NCBI GenBank assembly: GCA_049487715.1
Contig: CP150559.1
Coordinates: 186,001-250,000 of the forward strand
Direction: 5' to 3'
Origin: Pycnococcus provasolii
Taxonomy: Eukaryota; Chlorophyta; Pseudoscourfieldiophyceae; Pseudoscourfieldiales
Length of the DNA: 64,000 nucleotides
The first letter of the stretch is position 1, and the number at the start of each line of letters is the position of its first letter. A program made the position numbers and the translations under genes. The notes under the pieces are model-generated. The model ran no database searches. It was not told where the DNA came from and saw nothing but the letters and a program-made list of their open reading frames with translations. Positions 11,229-21,533 of the stretch are shown in pieces.

Positions 11229-12164
11229 ATGGAGCCTCCTCGTGATTCGAACATAACAACTTCTGCTCAAGAAGACTTCACAGAGAACCTGAACGTCGCA
11301 CTCGCGTCAGAAGAAACAACAACAGATTCAGATTCGGACGAGGCGATGGCCACGGACGACCGAAGGCGTAAGAGGCACATGCACGTCTTTAAGGGACTCG
11401 TGGTCCTTGCCATGGCAGCACTCATCCTCATACTCATCTTTGTCGTGCGAATTCAGGACGACAGATTCAACTTATGGCTCGAGTGGATCGACCGGAACAG
11501 AGAGCTTGGTGGACTCGTCTTCGTCATCGTCTACGCAACCTCAGTTGTGTTCATGGTCCCGGCCGCCATTCTCACCCTCGCAGCAGGGGCCATCTTCAAG
11601 TTCTGGGCAGGCGTCCTCATCGTGTGGATTTCCGCAAACTTGGGACAGAACGGCGCGTTCGTCGTCGCAAGATATCTGCTGCGCGACTGGGTTGAGTCCA
11701 TGTTTGCAAAAAATGAAAAACTCAAGGCGATTGACAAGGCGACTCGCGTCGAAGCGTGGAAGGTGGTACTCCTCGTACGCCTTACACCTGTGATCCCGTA
11801 CAGCCTCTCGAACTACGCGCTTGCCGTCACGTCCGTGGGCATGAGAGACTACACATTGTACTCGTCGGTCGGCATCTTACCCGCTACTATCGTGTTCGTC
11901 TACGTCGGCTCAACGGCGCGCGACATTTCCAAAATCATCAACGGTGAACAGAAGCTCGACGGACCGATGGCCCAAGCGACGTACATCATTTCTGGCGTGC
12001 TCATCATCGTGCTGTTCGTCGTCATCGCGCGCATCTCGAAACGTGCCATGGCGGAGATCATGAGCAAGGCGTCCGAGGACACGGAGGACCAGGAACGGGT
12101 CGCGGAACCGGAGGAGGTTGTGGAGGTGGAGAAGCCGATGGTGGAACGCGACGGCGGGCCCTAA
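11229..12164 (+). CDS. VTT-domain (DedA/TVP38/TMEM64-type) membrane protein
   Basis: The protein has 311 residues. An acidic N-terminus is followed by a first hydrophobic segment (about 54-76), then the SNARE-associated/VTT domain (about 90-270) with FMVPAAI, a Gly-rich LAAGAIF segment, an NLGQNGAF-ARY motif and further membrane segments. A charged, Glu-rich cytosolic tail ends it. In other eukaryotes such proteins (TVP38, TMEM64, VMP1/TMEM41B relatives) sit in Golgi/ER membranes and some are lipid scramblases. Membrane topology is inferred from hydrophobicity. The start is the ATG in a GCC-ATGG context at 11229. Confidence 0.85.
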   Translation: MEPPRDSNITTSAQEDFTENLNVALASEETTTDSDSDEAMATDDRRRKRHMHVFKGLVVLAMAALILILIFVVRIQDDRFNLWLEWIDRNRELGGLVFVIVYATSVVFMVPAAILTLAAGAIFKFWAGVLIVWISANLGQNGAFVVARYLLRDWVESMFAKNEKLKAIDKATRVEAWKVVLLVRLTPVIPYSLSNYALAVTSVGMRDYTLYSSVGILPATIVFVYVGSTARDISKIINGEQKLDGPMAQATYIISGVLIIVLFVVIARISKRAMAEIMSKASEDTEDQERVAEPEEVVEVEKPMVERDGGP

Positions 12165-12231
12165 AAACACCCAACACAAGGTTTCAATCTTTTTAATACA
12201 ATGGCTGTACCAAACTCGTCGAATAACTAAA

Positions 12232-13281
12232 TTACACCGCTCTGCGCTTCGCTGGTCGACTGCGCCACGCGAGCTCGACGCCCACGCTCACGTGGTCGGA
12301 CGGATATGCGCTCGTCGGAAGGCCGGTGGCGCAGCCGACGTCCACGTCTGTCGGCAATGCCCATGTGCGAAGGGGAACGAGCGGCCCATCCCTTTCGACG
12401 ACGACGTGGTCAATCGCGTGCTTTTTCGTCTTGCCGTCACGCGTCTTCCACGTCGTCCAAGGATAAGCTTCCGCGTCGACGGCGGCTGCAAGCGGCGGCG
12501 CGTCATGCGCAAGCAACGTGCTCAGTGCCTCCGACTCTCTCGTGTCATTCATATCACCGCAAAGCACGAAGGCACGCTCTCCGCTCTCTGAGAGCCAGGA
12601 CAGCTTGTGCGCGTGCATCTCCGTGATCTTTTCGCACATGTGCCTCGCCTGGCGTGCGCGGATGGCTGAGTGATCAGACTTCGCCTTCAGGTGTGTGGCG
12701 ACGACCGTGACGACCCGTTCGCCGTCACCGTACAGGCTGTCTGCGAGGTGAGCGACCACAAGGCACTGGCTAGCGTGCTTTTTGCCATCCTCCTCGGGTG
12801 GGTAGTAGTGCGCGACTGGCTCACCGACGAGTTCGCACCGGCTCTTCTTCCAAAGAACTGCGACGCCGTCAGGCGGAGCGCCAAGCTTTACGCACGGCGA
12901 CGGTCGCTTCGGTGCAAAGCACCCGTCGTACCCCAGCGCGGCGATGACCGGCTCGAGCGTCCTCCAGAGAGGCGTGGGAGACGAGCCATCATCTTGACCT
13001 TCACCTTCGTTCTGTTCTGTTTCAGGCGGCGCGAAGCACCGGGAAGCTTCTTGGAAGCATATGACGTCCGCCCCAGCGTTTGCGATTTCCGCGCAAATGA
13101 GCGGAAGGCGGTGCGTCCACGTCAAGGTGTCGGAGTCCGGCGCAACGCCGTCGAATCCACCATCCTGCGCAAGTCCATCCGCCAGGATATTCCACGTGAG
13201 AATGCGCAGAGGCGCGGGGTCCACTAAAAGCGATGACGGCGACGGCAACGACGGCAATGACGACCACGCACGGCGCAGCAT
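12232..13281 (-). CDS. Nocturnin/CCR4-like EEP-family phosphatase or nuclease
   Basis: The 349-residue protein belongs to the endonuclease/exonuclease/phosphatase fold. The motifs appear in order: TWNILA (about 30), CFQE (about 75), a P-SPC..PDG..VLW segment typical of nocturnin (about 126-142), THLKAK, CGDMND (about 243) and a terminal SDHVS. The LKAK and SPC motifs favour nocturnin over general CCR4 deadenylases. Animal nocturnin removes the 2'-phosphate of NADP(H); older work called it a deadenylase. The activity here is not settled. It lies tail-to-tail with the VTT gene, 67 bases apart. A short hydrophobic N-terminus may be a leader. Confidence 0.85.
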   Translation of the reverse strand: MLRRAWSSLPSLPSPSSLLVDPAPLRILTWNILADGLAQDGGFDGVAPDSDTLTWTHRLPLICAEIANAGADVICFQEASRCFAPPETEQNEGEGQDDGSSPTPLWRTLEPVIAALGYDGCFAPKRPSPCVKLGAPPDGVAVLWKKSRCELVGEPVAHYYPPEEDGKKHASQCLVVAHLADSLYGDGERVVTVVATHLKAKSDHSAIRARQARHMCEKITEMHAHKLSWLSESGERAFVLCGDMNDTRESEALSTLLAHDAPPLAAAVDAEAYPWTTWKTRDGKTKKHAIDHVVVERDGPLVPLRTWALPTDVDVGCATGLPTSAYPSDHVSVGVELAWRSRPAKRRAV

Positions 13282-13414
13282 GGGAAAGTTTATTATTCTG
13301 CACCAAAGGGCACAAGGGAGGTGAGAAAATGACAGGTGCGGAATGGGGGTTGAAAAATGCCGAAACTGGCCAGGTGGCGGACGAATCTAACGATAATACG
13401 GGTGGTAGTAGTGC

Positions 13415-14503
13415 TTACAGCTGGTTGACGATGTGCTGCGCATCCATCAGCCGCTGCACGACGTCCACGCACTCCTTAATCTTCTCTTCGCTCTGAGCCG
13501 CCTTCAGCGCCTCCTCCGGCGCGACGGCGTCACCGCCGACGGCAATCTGCGTGATTCCCAAAACGCTCTGCGCCATCGTAAACGCGTCGATCGTGCTCGC
13601 AGCGACGACGACACGCTCGCTCATCAACTCGCCCTCGAAATCCATGCCGCACACGTCCTCGAGACACGCGCGTACGTCGTCCTCGTCCGCAGCAGGGGGA
13701 GCAGACACGTGCTCGCTCGCGGGACGCGACTCGCTCATGACGATCGTCTCGCAGCCGGCGTCGGCAAAGGCTGCTGCTGCCGTTGCGGCGTCAGCGTGGC
13801 AAGACGGCTCGAACGCGCCAAGCACAGACCCTCGAACGGGGAGAGGCGACTGCGAGATGAGCGACACCGCCGCGGTTCTCAGCATCTGCCCGAGCGCCTC
13901 GGCGTTTCCCTGCATCGCCGGAGAGTCTGGAGGGAAGCACGGAATGGCAACGCTCAGCTCGTCGACGACATCCTTTCCCTGCGTCACAGCCGTCTCCAGC
14001 GCGGCGGCGTTGGCGACGCGCTGCACAATAACGGTATCGAAGTCCGGCTGCTCCTGCTTCGCCGCTGCAACGATGGTTCTCACGTGCGGACACGTGCACG
14101 CCTCCGCCCAGATCTCCACGGAAGTCGGACGAGCTGCGAGCACCGCCGCGAGCGCGGCTGCCCTTCTCTCCGGGCTTGCAAACTTCTCTGCAAACGTCAG
14201 CGGCGCGATGGCGTGCACACGTATTCCTCGCGATCCCGGCGCGGAGACCCACCGTCCTGACTGCGAGTCGTAGTACTTGTCTGATGACGACGCGCCTGAT
14301 GATGATGAGCCTGAGAATGAGCGCTGAGGGGGTGATGCCAGCGCAGCTGAAACACCTAGAGGCCGTACTCCACGAGGCGGAACGAACCAAAACGACAAAG
14401 ACAAAGCACTGCTGGTATTTCCGGAACGAACCAGTCGCATGGTGGTTCCCATGCGACTGGGAACCAACGCGGAGTTGAAAACAATACCAGAGGCGGACAT
14501 CAT
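13415..14503 (-). CDS. Organelle-targeted protein, weakly HMGL-like
   Basis: The start is taken at the MM pair at 14503, because the frame further upstream has no protein-like composition. The product has 362 residues. Residues 1-65 are rich in Ser, Arg and hydrophobic residues with no acidic patch, like a mitochondrial or plastid transit peptide. The rest alternates helices and strands: SVEIWAEAC, VQRVANAAAL, a PLPVRGSVLGAF stretch, GCETIVMSES and an Ala-rich C-terminus. The order and the VRG(Y/S)V-type stretch recall the TIM barrel of HMG-CoA-lyase-like enzymes, but the usual metal-binding residues cannot be placed. I treat it as an unknown protein with a possible barrel fold. Confidence 0.6.
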   Translation of the reverse strand: MMSASGIVFNSALVPSRMGTTMRLVRSGNTSSALSLSFWFVPPRGVRPLGVSAALASPPQRSFSGSSSSGASSSDKYYDSQSGRWVSAPGSRGIRVHAIAPLTFAEKFASPERRAAALAAVLAARPTSVEIWAEACTCPHVRTIVAAAKQEQPDFDTVIVQRVANAAALETAVTQGKDVVDELSVAIPCFPPDSPAMQGNAEALGQMLRTAAVSLISQSPLPVRGSVLGAFEPSCHADAATAAAAFADAGCETIVMSESRPASEHVSAPPAADEDDVRACLEDVCGMDFEGELMSERVVVAASTIDAFTMAQSVLGITQIAVGGDAVAPEEALKAAQSEEKIKECVDVVQRLMDAQHIVNQL

Positions 14504-15124
14504 CAAAGAATCTACCAAATAGGGAGAGAGAGGGTCGAAAACGCAGACTGTATGCCTGGGCCCTGGGGAAGGGAACGAGAACGGGATAATCAATCGGCCG
14601 GGGGGTTGGTTAGCTAATAAGGTCCCATTCCAACCGCATTCCAAACCCCCAACATCGATCGCGCCAAGGGCTTCAACCCACATCCCCCAGTTCCCCCTCC
14701 TCCCCAGTAAGCGTCGAGTACTGCGATGTGCCCGTGTACCCGCCCCAGCGTCCCGACATGGCATTGCACGTCTTATTGTCTGCGCAAGGCGAAACGACCG
14801 TGAAGGCAGGGAAACGATACGGCGGTTCTTCACGTGGACACAGGGACATCGTTTACACTGGTCCGAGCACAACTGGGGTTGTTTGGCGTGAGTAGTGCCA
14901 ATCCTTCCCTTCATCTTCGTGACCCATTTTCCAATGCCCATGACGACTCCCATCTCCTTTATGTAGTATTCCAGCGGCGTTCCATTCATACATGACGCCA
15001 AGATCATGAAATATCGGTGCTTGCTCGCTCGGAGATTTGAGCCCGTTGTCGCGATACGCCTTCTCCACTCCACGCGCGAATGCGATCGGTCCTGTAATCC
15101 GGAGCACGCCTTTTCTGCCTTTCT

Positions 15125-15312
15125 CGCGCTTGTGGTGAGGCAAGTGTGGCAGTAACGGGCCACAGGTACGGACTACTCCTAGGACTACCAACCTTAGGTG
15201 AGCGTCAGGAGATACGGAGAATGGTATGAGTTACAGGGAAGAAGATAAGAAAGGGAGAAAAAGATAAGGGGGGTTAACCCCATGTTATAGTTCCCAATCT
15301 AAGTTGTATCCC
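15125..15312 (+). repeat. Diverged local repeat, copy 1
   Basis: It shares ordered blocks with 15720-15900: GCAAGTGTG, ACCTTA-GG with GAGCG, GTTACAGGGAA followed by GATAAG, and CTAAG-TGTATCCCC. Spacers differ in length, so the copies are old. The nature of the unit is unknown. Confidence 0.5.
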
Positions 15313-15719
15313 CTATTCGCCTGCCAGCAAGTAGGTAACTTACGAGCAAAAATACGATTTCTTGTTTGCACATATCGCTGTTCACGTTGAATCCATGTTG
15401 TTTCACCAACATCATGTTTATGATTAAACGGCACAGGAAGGCACCAATTCCAATGTGCGAGGACGAGGCGGCGCATCTTGCCAATGGTATCGTCGAGCGT
15501 ACGATTCGGTTCCATGGTTCAAGAGGCTGCTTGCTGAGAGCACTAGGATGACAATCGCGCAAATTGTGTACATGAAACGTTGTAGTGGTATATGAACTGC
15601 CTTTCGCATCAGCATGCGCATGCACGATGATGTAGAAGAAGATCGAGCGAGCGCGTCGAGTGCGTCGGTGACCGCTGCGTCTTGATGTTCCATCTCGTGG
15701 CGAGTTCCGTACGAAACGC

Positions 15720-15900
15720 ACTTGCAAGTGTGACGGCGTACGGTTTACTAACACGTACCTCCCTCAAGGACCGTCACCTTAAGGGAGCGCCACGAGAGGA
15801 TAAGGTAAGAAGTGATGTCTTCAGTTACAGGGAAAAGATAAGACAGGGAAGGGGAATCTTTTCCCCCACCTTACAAGGTCCACACTAAGCTGTATCCCCA
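15720..15900 (+). repeat. Diverged local repeat, copy 2
   Basis: It matches copy 1 at 15125-15312 in the same order and orientation (GCAAGTGTG, ACCTTAAGGGAGCG, GTTACAGGGAA-AGATAAG, CTAAGCTGTATCCCC). No coding capacity is seen. Confidence 0.5.
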
Positions 15901-16553
15901 GCAGGGCGTTGCACACCCCCCCCTTTGAACGGGGCCCCTGGACATGTAGCAATGGTCGGGAGCTTTAAGTCCATGCGATTGTCCTCGCCTGTTTTTCAGC
16001 GAGCATGAGCTGCCATGGCGTTACATGATTGTGGGCTGAAGACGCGTGGACGAAAGCGACGAAGTAAGTAAAAATACATTCCATTACTGAGTTCTATGCC
16101 GCGCGGAACCACCTTAGCTAGCACCGGAGAACATCGCCTGGAACAAGTACGCCTGGCTCAACAGCATCGACAAACAGCGGGCACTCCGGGGCGGGGCGCG
16201 GTGCGTCGATGAGAACCTGGTGGAAGGTTTTCCCTCTTCGGTCGGTTCTGTCGTAGTACCACGGTACTTCCTAGCCTTCGACAATGTGCCCGGTGGCTCA
16301 AGCATGGTCAAGAGACACACCCACTTTTTTGGGCACACGCACGGTCGTGTGTCGTAGTTAAGCTAAATTTTATGAGTGTGACGTGACGGCGCGGACCGAG
16401 TTAAGAGTTGTCAAGAATACCTATAAGAATGGTTCGTCTTTACTATCGTAGAGGGGAATCTCGAGCAGCAGCATGCTCGCCCCGCAAAGTGCGTCGCGTC
16501 GGAATGCGCGCGCGCGAATGTGCATAAGTTATTATAGATAATAGTTTTTATCA

Positions 16554-19215
16554 TCAGCAATAGATTTGTGCGCTTGAGGGACAAGCACGACTCACGGAAA
16601 AGCACACCGAGACGTACGACGAATACGACGAGGTGGCGCGAGCACTTGCAGATTGCGTGCTGCTGGCGCTTCTGCTGCCTGAATCCGACTCGCAGACGAA
16701 TGAGAGACGCTTGCCACAAGCCACTGGCGGAGCGGTCATGCTCGAATGGCGCTGCGAAATAGCCTTGGGACCCTCGACGACTGCAAGGCGGTCGCCACTT
16801 GGCGTCCCACGCATCCACACATACTGAAGGCGCGGGCTGGCGCCTATGCGAAGCACGCGGAGGCGTTCGCAATCCACAGCCTGCACCACTTCTAGCTCTT
16901 CGAGCACCTGGTCGGGAATCACGATTTCCGAAAGTCGCGAGCATCGGTTCGCGTACAAGCTGCGAAGTCTCGGCGTGCTCCACAACATCGCCCCTAGGTG
17001 TGTGTCGCACGCGTCGGAGAAGGATATGTTCAGCGTCTCCACGGCACTATAGTACGAGCGCACGCGTGGAAGAGCGCTGAGAAGATGGGTGCCGCCTCCA
17101 TAGCAAGCATCACGTGGCGGAGCGAGGACGACGGCGTGAGTGAGGTTGAGCTGCTTGAGCGCCGGCAAGGTCTTGCTTGTGCTCGCACCACCGCCTCCGC
17201 TGACGAAGTGTTCGACAAGTGCGTCAGACCGCATCACCGGGCGCATGAAAGTTGCTGATGTGAGCGTGTCTCGACCACTGCCGCTTTCGTGATGCGGAGC
17301 CAAGTGCGACGCGCGTGCTCCCAGTGCCGCGAGAGGCAAATTCAAGAGGCTTGGAGCAAAGCAGCTCTCTAAGTGAAGAGATCGCAGGCGTGGTGTCTGC
17401 GCGATGAGACGCACGAGCTGCCCTTGGGAGACATTCGCCCAGTATTCTTCCACTGCACGCATGTAGTCAATGTACGCATTTTCCAGCTGCGGACTGGTGG
17501 CGTCGACGACAGCAGCATGATGATCATCGCCCACAAGGTGACCACCATGGCGTGTGGCTATGAATTGGTGCAGCGAATGCCGGCGGTTGCGTGATGACAA
17601 GGTTGAGACAGACCCATCGTCGTCCGAACAGCATGTGAGCTTCCGTCCAAGGAAAATTTCCTCCACGACGTCGCCGTGCCTGTTGAGAATGACTTCCAGC
17701 ACGGTATTATCGATGCTCTTGCAACCCAGCAGCATGATGGATCGAAGCTGGCCTGCGCCGATCGACGCGAGGATACGATTCACGAGTGGCGCGTCGAACG
17801 ACCCGCTAAGTTCGAGGAATCGCAGAGCTGGTACGCGCGAGAATGAGCTGCTGCCATGTTGGGTACCGAAAAGACCTTCGGCGTCTTCGAGCGTGAAGTT
17901 ATCGCACGATAGCAGCTGCAGCTTCGTGAGGCGCGTGAAGCGCTCCGCGTTGTTTGAGATCCACAAGCCTGGGTTTGGGATTGCGGGGAGGTCGACGCAT
18001 GCAATTTCCTCGATCGATGAGCAATTCTTCCGAAGAAGAATTGGAAGCAAGGTGGCATTCTGCACCGCTGCACGCTCTAAATCATCGTCGTGCCCAGAGG
18101 CAATGGGATACCATCCTGCTGCACTTGCTCCACGGTGCTCAATGTGCGCCTGCGGTCGCCAGAAGGAGAGCTCTCTCATGGAGTGCAGGACGATGGAAGA
18201 TGCATGTTGTTGATGATGATTGTGGCCATTGCCGTCAACACCATCGCCATCGTCATCGGATTCTTCTTCTTCCAAGGAGGATTCTTCATCATTCGAAACG
18301 GTCATGCGATCGGCATCGTCGTCGACACCGTCCTCTTCCTCCGTCATCATCGCCTCCGCATCGTTGCCTTCGGCACCGTCGTTTCCGTTCCTCCTTCGTA
18401 TCGACACTAGTGCCACAGGAATGCGGTCCATCGTGCGACCGATTGTGATGGAGCGCAGGCGTTGTGACATGCCGGCGAGCGCACCGTACAGCTCGCTCGT
18501 CAGCGAAAAGACGTGCGATAGATCTACGTCCGCGAGTGCTGGAAGGCGTCGAATGGCGGATGCGACATCGTCGCCGCTGAGAATAGCAGGGTGTGGCAGG
18601 CGTGCATCCTCGCGTGGCAAGTGAAGTTTAAGACCGCTCAGGTGCGGTGCGTGTTCAGCGATGTATGCCAGCTCGGGACCATTGAGGTGCGTCCACAGCG
18701 TGAAGTCGATACGCTCAAGACGAGGCATGAGACGGAGCAGCGGGCGGAGTTCGTCGAAGCTGCTTGCATTGCGAATGGAGGATGACGATGATTGCTGTGG
18801 CTTGTCATCGAGGTCGTGGAGCAGATCGTCGAGATCACGACGGCGAGCAGTCCCAGCCCACCGCGATCCTCGCACAGCGGCAAGAAGTGAGCGCGACGTG
18901 AGTCGGAGAGCGGCGATGGTAGGCGCGTGAAATGGCACATAATTCTCGACAAGTTCCACAAGAAAGTCCAAAGGCAGCGACGAGAATGTTGCCGGTAGTA
19001 GTGGCGGTGCCGCCGCAATGCTGCTATTGACGAAGAAGGTTTGTTGTGCCGTAACGAATGAGCTCGTTGTTGTCGTCAGTCGTGCGGAAGCAGAATGATA
19101 TTGATCAGCATCATACTTTCGTTTCTTGGATAGCAGAGTTTCTGAGGAAGAATCTTCTTCCATTTCGTCGTCCATGTATCTCTCTTCCTGGTGATGATGC
19201 TTCTGCTGCCGCCGC

Positions 19216-19258
<43 letters not shown>

Positions 19259-19850
19259 CCACGACGACTGACGCAATGGTGGAGCAGCATCCATCCTCCT
19301 CCTCCCTTTCCTTCCTTCGTAGCAGATTGAGGTTGTTGTTCGTGCGTGTTGTTGAGTACGCGTGCGTGTACCCTTCGTTAGCCGTTGTCGTGGTGGTGGT
19401 GGTGGTGATAGTCGTGGTGGCGCCGTCATCATCAGATTGATGACGATTCGAGTGCGCAGCAGCGGTGCATGACGATGACGCCAGTCGCTTCTTTGCTGAA
19501 TTCTGTTGTTGCTGTTTGTTCGTCGTCGTCGTCGTTGCGCCTTCTTCTTCCAGGAGTTCTTCATCATCATCATCAGGCTCATGATTGAGTATTATCGGCT
19601 TCTCCTCCTTCTCCTCGTCATCGTCTGGCAATGAACAGATACTTACGCGTGATGTATTCGGTGCAGTGCGCGTGCTTCGAGCGGCACGACGTTCCCCGCG
19701 AGTGTGATGAGGACGGCTCGCCCTCGAGTCGGACGCCATTATTGCCAGTGGAGCTGAAGAGTGCTCGCCACCACCACGAGTCGTCGGACCACCACCACCA
19801 CCACCACCACCACCTCCACCTCCACGCCGAGGAGCGCCGCCATGGTTCAT
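16554..19850 (-). CDS. F-box-like/leucine-rich-repeat protein with polyQ and Gly tracts
   Basis: The first ATG in frame is at 19850 (MNHGG), giving 1098 residues. The first ~280 residues are low complexity: a Gly run near the start, acidic stretches, Thr runs and a poly-Gln run of about 15 encoded by CAA/CAG (19206-19258). A probable F-box follows at about 283-325 (LPLDFLVELVENY, LRLTSRSLL). The remainder has repeated leucine-rich units with L-x-x-L-x-L-x spacing (for example LRSLHLESC and LETLNISFSD) interrupted by a long acidic insertion. F-box/LRR proteins normally present substrates to SCF ubiquitin ligases. That role is inferred. The Ser/Cys-rich last ~70 residues have no family likeness. 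Confidence 0.7.
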
Positions 19851-20072
19851 CGTACACACCACACCAGTTGGCTGGTCACTCACTCACTCACTCAGCACGC
19901 ACGCCGCAAAAATAAATTATATGAAAAAAAGTATGAAAGCTGTGCAAGTGCGCAGGGAGAGGAATGTGAAAAAAAAGTAAGCGTGAAGCAGGCCGGGTGC
20001 AAAGCAGGCCGAACGAAAGCGGGCAGACCGTGGACTTTGGACTTTGAACCAGTGAAAACCCCATCTGTCACT

Positions 20073-20795
20073 TCAACGGTCCTCTCCCTTCAAACCAAAC
20101 CCCCCAACGGTCCCTCCCCCCTTCCTAAGGCTTATGTGAGGTGGATCCCAGGTGGATCCTCCCCTCCTCCTCGAGACCCCTCCTTCGCCCCGACCGACTG
20201 ATCGATCTGATGTCATCTTCTCGAGATCAGAGGTGCTCGTCACCAGCGCTTGCTTCATTTCCGACATTTCAGCCTTAAGACTTTCCACCACCTTCATGTG
20301 GTCCTCCTCCGCCTTTGTGGCGGCGGAACGCGCTCCACTCACGTCGCTCATAAGCATGCTGATGCGCTTTGCCTGAGCCTCCGATTCCGTCTTCGCCTCC
20401 TTGATCGTCGCCTCAGCGTCCGAGAGGTCCTTCCGCGTGCTTGCCAGATCAGCCTCCTTTGCCTCGAGCTCCGCCGATACGTTCGACTTGCCCTCCTCAG
20501 ACTCCGCAAGTCGCTTTCGCAAGTCCTCGAGCTCGTCGTTCAGCTTGGTGAGCGAAGCCTTCAGATCCGCAGCCTCGTCTTGACTCGATCCTAGCGCCGA
20601 TACCTGTGCATCGCGATCTTTCGTGATCTTCGTCAGATCAGACTGAAGATTGGCAATTTCCTGCTCGAACTCATCGAGCGTTGCGATGGCATCGACGAGC
20701 TCGACGACGTGATCCTCGTTGCTCTCCATGAGGCTGCTCAGGCTGGATGCTGGGGGCTCCTGCATCTTGACGGTGCCGTCGTCGCTCTGCGCCAT
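20073..20795 (-). CDS. Coiled-coil protein, possibly with an incomplete 3' end
   Basis: The start is the ATG at 20795 (MAQSDDG), giving 240 residues. Residues about 35-190 form a continuous coiled coil rich in Glu, Lys, Ala, Leu and Ser with heptad spacing. The last 45 residues change abruptly to Gly/Arg/Trp-rich sequence without heptads, so the true exon may end near 20225 and continue elsewhere, or the gene may be a truncated copy. No catalytic motif is seen. It is divergent from the EEP gene at 21534. Confidence 0.55.
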   Translation of the reverse strand: MAQSDDGTVKMQEPPASSLSSLMESNEDHVVELVDAIATLDEFEQEIANLQSDLTKITKDRDAQVSALGSSQDEAADLKASLTKLNDELEDLRKRLAESEEGKSNVSAELEAKEADLASTRKDLSDAEATIKEAKTESEAQAKRISMLMSDVSGARSAATKAEEDHMKVVESLKAEMSEMKQALVTSTSDLEKMTSDRSVGRGEGGVSRRRGGSTWDPPHISLRKGGGTVGGFGLKGEDR

Positions 20796-21533
20796 GATGG
20801 TGAGGGGAATGGGCAGGAATATATGTAGGTTTCTCCCCTCCCCTGCTTCGCCTGCTCGGGGAGGGGAGGGGAGAGTTGGGGAGGGGTAGGTTTCGAGGAG
20901 AACCGGTGGAACATATGGGCGCGCGCCGGCCTTCCCTTCGCCTACCCGTACTCCCCTAATCCTAAAGGTTGTCTTTAGGATTTTTTCTCCGGCCTGCCAT
21001 TGCCAATGCCAATGGATTCCTACTATTATTCCTGGATCCACCGAGTGAGTGCACTGCAGAGGCAGAGAGGCTCTCCATGAATCCTGGATTAATCCGCTAG
21101 TTATGGAGTCGATTGATTGACCCAATAAAAGTTCTTAATTAATTGCCGGATTTCTCCTAGTAAAGTACCACCTTAACTTTACACTAGAGGGAAGCTTCCT
21201 AGGGAGATCTCAGGTGTTTCTTTCTGAAAGTGTGTTTCTTACCTCGTGCGTGCGTGCGTGCGCTGTGCTTCGTGTGCTTCGTGTGCTTCGTGTGCTTCGT
21301 GTGTATACCTTAAGGTATGACTTCTTCTTTCCATAGTACTACACTCGTTAGCCTTACAACTCTACACTCTTCTGCACTCTTCTGTCTTGGATGGGAACAC
21401 CTGGGTCGTCAACGCTCAAGAGGTGACGACCCAGGTGGTGCAAGACAGTACCGGTACGGGTAGTTTTGGTGCGAGTACACTTAGTAGGCCTGCAGGTGGT
21501 GGTGGTGGTGGTGGTGGTGGTGGTGGTCAGAGG
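20796..21533. other. Divergent promoter region with hairpin and palindrome
   Basis: It lies between the coiled-coil gene (-) and the EEP gene (+). It holds a 9-bp perfect inverted repeat at 20959-20981, a 14-bp palindrome at 21305-21318, a CTTCGTGTG tandem repeat at 21270-21302 and a (GGT)n tract at 21497-21526. A small upstream ORF (ATG 21391, stop 21424-21426) precedes the main ATG at 21534 in another frame and could damp translation. Confidence 0.45.
21305..21318. promoter_or_regulatory. 14-bp palindrome ATACCTTAAGGTAT
   Basis: It is a perfect dyad about 230 bp before the EEP-protein ATG. The half-site ACCTTA recurs in many other spacers of the window, mostly followed by AG or AAG, which suggests a shared element. 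No function is known. Confidence 0.35.

Larger units (their letters stand above)
14504..16553. other. Gene-poor 2-kb region
   Basis: No ORF here looks coding. It contains two diverged copies of a roughly 180-bp repeat (15125-15312 and 15720-15900; separate entries) and a short block at 16038-16085 that recurs at 32052-32090. The rest is unremarkable. Confidence 0.45.

Noticed and set aside
14504-15163. N-terminal extension of the 13.4-14.5 kb gene to 15163
   Set aside because: The frame is open by chance; a good MM start with a transit-like leader lies at 14503 and the extension has no conserved look.
15164-15900. Short ORFs on both strands around 15.3-15.9 kb
   Set aside because: Composition is not protein-like and they overlap the diverged local repeat.
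21387-21533. Earlier start for the EEP protein
   Set aside because: The upstream open frame has no ATG and reads through a poly-Gly microsatellite; the first in-frame ATG is 21534.
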